From positions 1 to 64,000 of the forward strand of contig JASANC010004853.1 of the NCBI GenBank assembly GCA_030248135.1: 64,000 bases of DNA, given 5' to 3'. The position numbers and the translations under genes are program-made. Each line of letters begins with the position of its first letter. The first letter of the stretch is position 1. This DNA is from Theristus sp. LFF4_11 (Eukaryota > Nematoda > Chromadorea > Monhysterida > Xyalidae). Positions 11,054 through 21,300 of this stretch are shown here, piece after piece. The notes beneath the pieces were generated by a model. The model worked only from the letters and a program-made list of their open reading frames with translations, did no database searches and was not told the DNA's origin.

Positions 11054-14000
11054 TCATAAATAAACATGCACCGTCGCCGTGATCGCTCGCCTACATATCG
11101 GACACGTCGCTGCCTCCCCCCGCCGACCCCCCGTAGTCGTTCGCGTCATCACCAACTCCACACAAGTCCTGCAGAGGCAGATGTGCCTGCACGGCTGTAG
11201 CATCACTGTCCTCTCAGCGTCGAGGCAGACCAGACACAACAGACGATCGTCGGGACACGGCGGTCGCCACCAATAGGCCACGGAGCCCTGTGCCCAGTGC
11301 ACGCGATCGCGTACAAATGTGACACACCAGCAGACGACGGCGAGAATGCGACGCGCCAGCTGCAGTGTCGCGGCTAGCTGAAACGGCGAGTTTTTGGGAC
11401 GGTTTTTTGGGAGGTCGGGTTTTTTCTCGGTTATACTCAAAAGTTGGAAATGATAGACTGCGGATTTAGTTTGCCCGATTTTGAGGAGATCCGCATTAGA
11501 GCGGCTGATCACTTCGGATTGGGGCAGGTGCACATAGGGTTAGGGGGAAAAAATCCGGATTTTTTTTTAAATTAAAAAAAAAATTAAAAAAAAAAATTTT
11601 TTTTTTACAAGTTAGGTTTGTTCGAAGCGTCTCGTCGAGCTGAGTTCATCTAGACTATTTTCAGAACGATCCGGAAAACTATAAGAGCGAAAATCGTGTT
11701 TTATTGAAATTATGTCCATTTCATAGAGGGAAAGTTGCATTTTCAACAGTAAAACAGGACAATTTTCGACGTGTACTTGAATATTGAACCGTTCTTAGTT
11801 GTTCCTCTTTAGAAAATTACCAAAATTTGACTGTGTTCAAAAATTCCTGTTTGCTGTAGGTAAGTCGACAACCCCTGTCGACCCGGTCGCCCCCCCCCCC
11901 CCAAGACACTTACTTTCAGGTTCAACCAGCTATGCTATCTGCCACATGGCGAGAGCCCACTCTTCAAATCATCGTATCGAAAACACGTACCATGATTTCG
12001 CGATCACGTTGCGGGCAACTGACAGACGCAAGTTTAACACGTTAGTTTAGCTCAGCACGCAAGTTTTAACATGTGGCCATGTTATCGGGTATCTGAAAAA
12101 CGGTCGTGTGATGTGGTATTAACCAACATCTCCGCTCCAATTGTTTAACAATATATCGCACAACTCCATTGTAGACCTATAACATACGCCAATCAACAAA
12201 ATATCATGTTCATCTCATGGCCTACCACCGACTGAAAAAACATGTTCTAAGTTGCAAGAAAACGATTTCTGAAACGATATTTCAATTCAGTTAAGTCATT
12301 TCAACGCTAAAAATTGACTCTAGAAGTCATCCAAATCGAAAAACATGGAGTACGTCGGTCAAAATGACCAAATAATGACATGTACCTAAGCACACAAAGA
12401 AGTTGGGAAGAAAATTTGGTTTGAACTTTCAAAAAATTATGCCATAAATCGAATTTTCAGAGCAAAGTAGAAGAAAAATTTTTCAAAATTTTTTTTTAAG
12501 TTTGAAAAAAAAAATCCAAATTTTAAAAAAAAAACGAAAAAAAAATAAATAAAAATTTTTTTTTTCAAAGCCCCTAACCCTAGGTGCACATTAGCAATCA
12601 GCGTCATGCGTGACGCGACAATTCACGAACTGCTTTTGTGGCTAGAAGAGCAAGAGCTCCATGAAAAACGACCAGTCACTCAGCGATCTTGGAATTGGCA
12701 CAAGTTTGACACTGATTACCTTTGTGTCTGCGCCTGCAAAACGCATACAGAGTTGCAGTTGCAAAACCAAAAAAACCGATAGTACAACGCGACCATCAGA
12801 GCACACGGCATTCAAAAACCACCAAATTGGGGCACATTTATGTTGCAGTACGAATTCAGCTAGCTGCACTGTCACTAAATACTGCAACACGAATGCGCCC
12901 CAAGCCAGAACAGCTACACTCAGAAAAACCAGCAAACTTTCACGCAAACCTGCGGCGCAAAAATCCACAGCAGAACGTTTGCCAACTCCAACGCCGCGTA
13001 TCCGAGCCAGACGCAACACTTTCGAAATAATCGCTTGGCCGCTTCAGCCGCCTTCTTATGCACGCCCAAACGGATCGCGTAGCAAATACAGAGCAATATC
13101 AGCAGACCGTACAGCGCCTCCAGCGGAGTGTCCAATATTGAGCGGAGAAATTTCTGGAAGTTTCGAGTTTATAAATAAAAAAATCACAATCGAGATTAAA
13201 TCATCACAAATAATAACTCAGAGACACGTTTTGGTCTATTTCAAATTTTGAGCACTGATAACCAGAGAGCGAGTAATACACAGACTTTTTGTTTCATTCA
13301 CTCACTGATTGTTCATTGATATTTCAAATTACTTGAAACAAAGACCGACACGATTGATTATTCAGCAATCAGTAAGCGTGCAAGGTTTTGAAGCCACACG
13401 GCTTTTGCGTGTGTGCAAAATGGCAAAAACACATCATTGATTTTATGTTGTAAACCTGCTGACATCGTGGCTTGACAAAAAAACTTATTGATCAAATCAA
13501 ATTGAAAACAGTGATCAACGACAGCAACCTGAATCAGAATCACACGCTCCGTCACTCTTTGCACCAGAAATTCAACCAATCGGCATGAGGAATTTGCGAC
13601 AGTTCGAACGATCGCTGCGCAACATTCGTAGGCCGCCACGGTGACCGTCAGAAAAAGCGTCCACACGAGTGAGACAATCAGAGCGAATCCGCTGCAGACG
13701 GCAGAACAGAGGTGGACGGGCCAAATGATGAACACGGTCCAAATGGAATGCAGCAGCCATTGGAGCGCACTTGGCAGACTCGAGGTGAATTGCGAAATGC
13801 TCGACAGCAGTTTGGTGAACGCTTGAGCGCCGCACACGAGCGTTTTGTGCGCGCTGTTCAGAACTGAAAATGCGGAAAACATTCAACGTTTTGCAATATT
13901 CAATTTCATTCAATTCAATTCATTCAATTATTCAGAACTTCACAGCACAGCCTTTTGGTATCGCTAGAAACTGACTGAAGCACCTATGATGACACAACAA

Positions 14001-14242
14001 GCTCAACAAGCTGAGAGAAACCAACCATATTCAACAGTCCAGAACAACTGTGCACAGGTGGCAGTGTACAAATCGAGCAAATCATGCGCCGCCGTCATCA
14101 GAATCGCGTAGAGGCTGTTTACCAGCAACAATATTGTGTCAACCATTCGATAGTTCAGATATAAGGTGTAGTCGACAGCATCGACGACGAACTGGGACAA
14201 CTCGTTTGCCAATTTTATGATCCCGCTGGCCAAATATGGCAT
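11054..14242 (-). CDS. RNF26: RNF26-like multi-pass membrane RING E3 ligase
   Basis: Four exons, 14026-14242, 13529-13863, 12950-13153 and 11054-11377, join in phase to 359 residues with the stop at 11054-11056. The ATG at 14240-14242 is the first in frame. The N-terminal two thirds is strongly hydrophobic, with several likely membrane helices (for example TILLLVNSLYAIL, WTVFIIWPVHLCSAV, LYGLLILLCICYAI). The C terminus is a C3HC4 RING: CLVCLDAERTV, PCRHICLCRTC and CPICRR, ending in VHVYL. That order, the LPCRH-like cluster and the terminal VYL match RNF26, an ER E3 ligase that positions endosomes and modulates STING in vertebrates. The function here is inferred. The last intron contains a complete 1,048-bp hAT element. 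The gene is divergent from CPSF2. Confidence 0.85.
11535..12582. mobile_element. hAT-type non-autonomous element with TAGGGTTAGGGG ends
   Basis: A 1,048-bp element with ends TAGGGTTAGGGG and CCCCTAACCCTA and the perfect 8-bp duplication GGTGCACA (11527-11534 and 12583-12590). AT-rich arms lie inside both ends and no transposase frame is visible. It is in the last intron of the RNF26-like gene. A fragment of the same family, inverted, is at about 63110-63380. Confidence 0.93.
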
Positions 14243-14428
14243 GGCGTCGACAAAAACCGGGGTCAACAATCGGAATTACATCAATAAATTTGTGATTTTT
14301 TTAATTCAACCCAAAATCGAGATTTTTACTTTTTTCGAACCCTGGCGACGGGGATTGGGACGTAAGTTGCGGGTGTAGTCTAAACCAGGAAAGTGTATTT
14401 TCATTCAAAATCGTTGATGCACTAAAAC

Positions 14429-15151
14429 TAGACTAGATGTCAAAAAAAATTCCTATTTTTTTCTTTAAAAAATTTTTTTTTAAATTTTTTAAAAATCAAA
14501 GTTGTTCAGAATTTTTCAGGGAGTCCGAATATCACCATCTGAGGAGCCACCGACTTACCATATGACCCCCACTCATATGGGAGGAGGGTGAAAATTTCAG
14601 ACTTGGTTTCGGCGACCCCATTTTCCCACCGACGACATCACGTCTCGTGTTTTGCCTCTCAATTCACCTCAAATAACACGGAAACAAGTTCAACAACAAA
14701 CCGGTGTGATCATGCTGACGACACGAGGCGAAACAGCAACGAGCAACCAACGAAGTTACGCTTGCAGTGGCAGACAGTGCAATTTCCACCTTTCGAGATC
14801 CTGAAAAACGATGCATAAATGTGAGTTCTCTGCTTCTATCTCACCTTAGCGGCATCGGAATTTGTTGAACTAGCCTTTGCGACGCTCAACTACTTCAATG
14901 CGCGAGTCGATCATCACTCACCAAGGCTGAAAACAGTCGATAAATCGATCCAGAATACCACCTGCAGCGTTGAAGACTATGTGACAAGGTGAAGTCAAAG
15001 AAAATTTTTGTTGAACTTTCGAAAAATTATGCCAAAAACGGCATTTTCAGGGCACATTAAAGAAAAAATTTCAAAAATAAAAATATAAAAAAATGCTCAT
15101 TTTTTTACAAAAAAAATAAAAAAAAAACATTTTTTGACCGTTACATCTCTA
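14429..15151. mobile_element. Non-autonomous hAT-like element, copy 2, in the RNF26/CPSF2 interval
   Basis: A 723-bp member of the family at 7312, 59315 and 60480. Its right end is TTACATCTCTA and its left end is TAGACTAGATGTC, with a small disruption of the usual TAGAGATGTC. The 8-bp duplication ACTAAAAC is perfect (14421-14428 and 15152-15159). A 76-codon ORF on the + strand (14588-14818, beginning MKISDLVSATPF) is nearly identical in copies 3 and 4. The element occupies most of the space between the two divergent gene starts. Confidence 0.95.
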
Positions 15152-15348
15152 ACTAAAACTGAAATATTTGGTTGCTTGCTACATTATTTTTCACTGAAAT
15201 ATTTTTGCTCCACAAAAATGTTTTTGCCAGTTTGCCACATTATTTTTTCAAAGATACACTGAAATAGGATAACGCCTTTTTTCGTTTTTTTCCCAGGGCC
15301 GAAAGTACGAATCCAATCCAATAAAAAAACAATTCGTCGCACCAGGAA

Positions 15349-18300
15349 ATGACGTCGATTATCAAGCTGGAGCCGATTTCCGGTGCCATGGACGATGGGC
15401 CGTTGTGTTATTTGCTGCAGGTCAGTAACAAAGACACCGCCCGAGAAAGTAAATTTCAGGCGAAAAAACAGCAAATTCAAGCAAGTCTGTATGTGCAAAT
15501 TGTAATCGTGTCGTATACGCGAGGCGAGCGAGCGCGGAGCGCAAGTGCGAACATTTCTGCTGTTTTTTCGTAACTCATTCAGTGCACATTAGAAAGAGTG
15601 GCAAACGCCAGCTCCACGGACGAAAGTTCGTATGCATTTTGCTACGTATTTCGTATCCCTTCAACAGCATTCATCAAGCAGTATATATTTAGTGACGCGT
15701 TGCGTAAAACACAGCCCAGCGGTCACTAAATACTGCTTCATAGATGCCCCCATTTTTGTGCAGGAATCACTGTGGAGGTGGAGGCCGTCCTGCACAGAAA
15801 GCATGCATCACATGACCCACCAACCAATCGGCTGATTCCCTGTAATTTTGAGTTCGACTATAATTCAGGTTGACGAGTTCCGTTTCCTGCTCGACTGCGG
15901 CTGGGACGAACGCTTCGACATGTCCTACATGGACGTGCTGCGGCGGCGTGTACCGCAGATCGACGCCGTCCTACTGAGCTACGCCGACATTGTGCACATT
16001 GGCGCCTTGCCGTATCTCGTCGGTCGGCTGAATCTCGCGTGCCCCGTTTATGCGACCGTGAGCGCCACTTTTTTTGTCGTTTCAGAATTTCAGTTTTTGC
16101 TTGGCGTTGGCTGGCAATCTCAAACACTGAGCAAAAGCTGATTGCACGATTGACTCGAATGCTTAGAGAGAAATGAAGGTCAATCGGAAATTCGCCACTC
16201 GCTTGTGCACAAAGTGCTCGTTTGCAGACAGTGGGGCACTCGGCCTGTAATAACACTGTAAAACAAACAGCTGCTGTGATATCGTATGTGTACCGGTGTG
16301 TTTGATTGTTGCGCAACATCACTGTGTTGTAACCAAGTGCCCTGGCTTCGGACTTCATTCAATTGCTACATTCAAAATTCCAACTCTTGCACGCTTGGAA
16401 GGTGATTGACATTGGTTAATTGCTACATTTCATACATTTTCGCATTTTGGCTCTTCTCCTAAGGTTCCCGTGTACAAGATGGGTCAGATGTTTCTGTACG
16501 ACTGGTACATGTCGCATCATCACGTTGAGGACTTCGACACGTTCACATTGGACGACATTGATTCGGCGTTTGATAAAGTGCAACTGCTCAAGTATAACCA
16601 ACAGGTGAGAGGACAATCGCACATAACCGGCGTTATGTCGAAGTACCCGGGCTGTGCGGGAGCCATGCCACGTACTCCCCACGGGAACTTGTTGCAACGC
16701 GTCACTTTCCATGCAAAATTAACCAACAGAATACTAAACGACTTGTACAATCGATTCTTTTCTCAATGTCGCTACAGATACCCAAACGTGTCGTATTTCA
16801 TGTACGGTATTAGCGGACGCAGCTTTCAGCCTTCAACCGCTGTCGTCTGTTCGTTGCGTCTTCCACTTTTAACGTCGAAAACCACTTTACTGGAGCAATC
16901 GATACAAATACCCTCAATCTCAATAACGCCGCACGTTTCCTTGTATTTTTTGTCGCAGGTTTCGCTGAAAGGCCGCGGGCACGGTCTGCAGATCACGCCG
17001 GTGCCCGCGGGGCACATGCTCGGCGGCACCATCTGGCGCGTCACGAAGATGGGCGAGGAGGAGATTGTGTACGCTGTGGATTTCAATCACAAAAAGGAAC
17101 GACATTTGAATGGGTGAGCTGAGTAGGATTTTGCTATTTTGATTTTCATTGCGGTTTTTTTTGGTTCTCATAGACAAAAAAAGGTTTCACGCTTGACGCC
17201 GGAATTCAAAATTGGTAATTGATTAAGTGTCCGTGTCTTTGAGCCTGTGTGCACCAACCACTCTGCTGGTTGCTTGTCATTAAGAGTTCGACTGTGAAAA
17301 TGTTTCTAAATGAAGCCGAGAGCCCGGTCAGTGTGACAGGGTTCGTTTTCGTTTTGCACAGAAGTCCGAAATTCATCAGTAACTTCCATTGTGCTGGTTC
17401 CCGTCTCGTTCAGGTGCACCTTCGAGGGTATCAGTCGGCCGCATCTGCTGATCACGGACGCGAACACCGCCAACGTGGTGCAGGCACGACGGAAGCAGCG
17501 GGACGAACAACTGCTGACGAACATTCTGCAGGTCTGACAGACGCAGGGATCGTGCGCTGTGTTGCGTTTGTTGCAATCAGTTGTTGTTGTTGGGCTTGTT
17601 GTTGTTGTTGTCGTTCATTGACGCCACGGCGCAAGGCAGTTTTGTTTTTAATTTCGTTTGTATTTTGTTTGCAGACACTAAGAAATGGCGGCGACGTATT
17701 GATTGTGATTGACACCGCTGGCCGGGTACTCGAGCTCGCGCATTTGCTTGATCAGGTTGCGCGAAACGTTTTTTATAATCAAACTCATTTTTTTGGATCG
17801 TCCGAAAAACATTCTTTGTATTGCTGTGCACTTTCTGTTTGGAACCGTGCTGAACAACACGCAATTTCGGAAACTTTCTACCACGCCAGTGTTTTCTGTC
17901 TTCGCTGCATTGTAATTGCTTCTTCTTCTGGTTCGTTCGAATGAATAAGTACACCAAGCATGCTCCCCAACTGGCTACATTCAAGTGTGTAAAACGCATT
18001 TTCGGTCGATCCACTACATAATTGTTTGTTTCTCACTTCAGCTCTGGCACAACACCGAGGCCGGCCTGATCACCTACTCTCTGGTGATGATGTCCAACGT
18101 CGCTTATAACGTCGTGGAATTCGCGAAATCACAGGTGTGAACTGCTTCATAAATTGATTGCAGGTGACGAAATCTTGAAAAAAATATATAATTTGAACTT
18201 TGAACGTTAGTGACAAACTGAAATCGAGTCACGTTCAGGTGGAATGGATGTGCGACAAAATTCTGAAAGCATTCGAAGAGGGCCGCTATAATCCGTTTCA

Positions 18301-21300
18301 ATTTCGTCACGTTCAATTGTGTCACACGCAGCAGGAGCTGAATCGGGTTCGATCGCCGAAAGTTGGTCGTGATTCGGATTCATTTTATGAATTGATCCAG
18401 TTCAAAAACCTACGTAGGTTTCTTGTTCAGTCCCTGACCACTGATTAGTCAGCGCATCACTAGCTGACAAACACGTTGCACAGTTAGCCTGTTTTCAGGA
18501 AAGGATGTTTAGTGGATCCAAGTCCAATGCAAACACAAAACAAATTTTATTTGTCCAGTCTGCCTGTATCGTATAACTCTCTCTCTCTCTATCTACTCGT
18601 ATAACTCAAAATCTGACCAATTTTTCAATTTCAATGTTTACGTTCCAGGTTGTGCTGGCCAGTCAGCCAGACATGGAGTGCGGCTTTTCGCGCGAGATTT
18701 TCCTTGAGTGGTGCGCTGATCCGAAAAACTCGGTGATACTGACCAGTCGCGCGCAGGTGTTTTTTTGAATTTTTGAAATTTTAAACATTTTGTAATTCCA
18801 CCACCGGTTCTAGAAACACGAAGTTAAGCCACGGAGGTGTGTTGGAGAGGTGAATAGACACTTACTGAGCACCTTGTGGAGCAAATCCAGGCCCTCTCCA
18901 CACGAGAGGAAGAAACAATCTCTCCCGCTCCGAATTCTTCCTGCTTGCTGTTCAGGTTGCGCTGTGAACAAAACCAATTCGTGCCAAGTGGTGTGGCGCT
19001 AGATACCATTAGCTTAAAGTCGATGAAAAAGTCGCTTAAGCGGCATTCATGAAGCAGTATTTAGTAATCACGTAGCTATGTGTCAACACAGCTACGCGGT
19101 CACTAAATACTGCTTCATGAATGCCGCCTTAAGCTTCAGAATAATGCGACAACAAAAAAACAGAAAGAAATGAGTTCCGATGCAAAACCCGCTTCGGTTT
19201 TTTTCCCGTTTCGTTTCGTTTTGTCACAGATGCGCAGTCTGGCGAGCAAATTGATTCGAATGGCGACGGGCGGCTCTGAGGTATCGCGACATTTGACGCT
19301 GGAAATCAAACGACGAATTCGATTGGAAGGTGCAGAGTTGGAGGCGTACTGGCAGCGCAAACGTGAACAGCAGCACGAGGCAGCGAGGATCAGGTTCGGC
19401 GGTTTTGGGCTTTTTTGTTTTTTTATCTTCGATTTTGACAGTTTATAGCGGTTCACTGCTGAGAGGATAATGTCTGTATCGATATGGACTGACTGAACTG
19501 ATCACACTGAATAATTTCCGTGCTACAGCATGGCCGAATAAATGAGGCAGTCCATCAAGGCGGGATTAGTCACTGACTAGGAGTTCTCTTTTTCAAAAAT
19601 CCCCACATAATTTCCAATCATGTGTGCAAGGGAGAAAGAATGAACAGAATAGCACGGATAATCCATTAGTTTTTAAAAACGCGTCAAATTTGGCATACAA
19701 TTTGGTTTCTGAACTTCTTTTTCTTTCATTCAAAATTCGCGCGCTCCTTGCACCCTGAAAAAAGCTGCCATGTTTAATCGGCCATACTGTAGCCATATGT
19801 TGATTTGGGTCTTCTCACTTCAGAAATGAATTCAGTGCGACAAGGCGATTGATTCTTTCAAGATTTCTTCAGATCGCCAGTCACAATTTCTACACATTCA
19901 CCTTCTTGATGTCATGGTTTTTTTGTTTCGCAGACTCGAAACACAGCGGCGTAGTACGCGCGTCGAAACGGCCGAATCCAGCGACGACTCCGATGTTGAA
20001 ACGCTCGAGACCAGTGGAGCCGCGAATGTGCGTGCTCGCTTGGTGTTTTGCGTTTTTTCTTTGGTTCACGGTTCAGTAGTTGAATTCAGACAACTTTTTT
20101 GCGTTCATGTTTTTTCTTGCAGGCCCACCCGTATGACATCATGTACAAGTTTGATCTTCAACAAAAGTCGTCGTTTTTCAAGCAGTCGAAACGCGTCTAT
20201 CCGATGTATCCATTCACTGAGCAGAAATCAAAGGTTTGGTTTGTTCCGTTTAGTTCTTATCTATCACTGACGTGCATGGATGGACAAAATCTGCAAAGTA
20301 ATGTGAAGTTTCACACACCAACCGCAGTTGCTTTGAAATCAACCAATTTGTATGATGGTTCTCTCAATTTCGGCCTGGCCAACATCATGTGCAGAATAGG
20401 GGTGGCCTCATCAGTGATGTGTAGGGTTGGCAAAATACCGTTTTTTTCAAATCGTGGCAAAAAAAACTGTATTTTTACCGGTAAAATTACGGTAATTTTA
20501 CCGGAAAAAAACGAAAGCCAAAAAGTTGTAAAAACCCACATATTTTTCGCAGCCGACTTTAAACTTGAACCAGGATTTGTGAAAACAGCTTTCAGAATGC
20601 TTTGTTCAAAATATCCTGCACCAACAAAGAAAATAAATTATGTTTGGGCCTGAAAACCCAAAAGGTCAGCAATAAATCGAACGTCAACTTTTGCTCAATC
20701 GTTTATATTCCACCAATTACACAGGAAAAACACCTTTTCACCGGACAGTCTTTGGTCACAATAGAAGAACACAATTTGCTACAATAACGCAATTAAACCG
20801 AATTTAGAGTCAGTTCAGATCAAAAAGAAAACAAATCAGTAATTGTGTAAGAAAGACAATTCTGAGCGACATTTGGAATTTTGAAATTTTCAGCTCAGCT
20901 CGGCAGCTCCAGCTTCTGCACCTCGCTTAACAGTTCTTTCAAAACATCAGTGTCGATTTCGTCATGATATTTTTCTTGGTCACAGATTTTCTCATTTTCT
21001 CATCAAAAATAATATAAAAACTCAGGGTCCGAAATTGAAAAAAAACGGAAAATTACGAAAAAAACCGGAAAAATACAGAAACGGTCTTTTTCCCGTTTTT
21101 TTCAAGGCACCAATTATTGCCCTGGTAAAAAACGCGTATAAATACGTGTTTTTTTACCGGTAAAAAAAACCGGTATTTTTACCATGCCAACCCTAGTGAT
21201 GTGCCCCTCTTGAACCACTTGAGATAAAAGACTTTTTTGATAAAAAATATGAAATCGATAAATGAACAATTCAGTGGGACGACTACGGCGAGATCATCCG

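Noticed and set aside
11535..12582. Telomere-like TTAGGG sequence at element ends
   Set aside because: TAGGGTTAGGGG and CCCCTAACCCTA are terminal inverted repeats of a transposon with an 8-bp duplication, not an array of telomeric units.
12661..13251. 196-codon + strand ORF
   Set aside because: Antisense to RNF26-like membrane exons and low in recognisable features.
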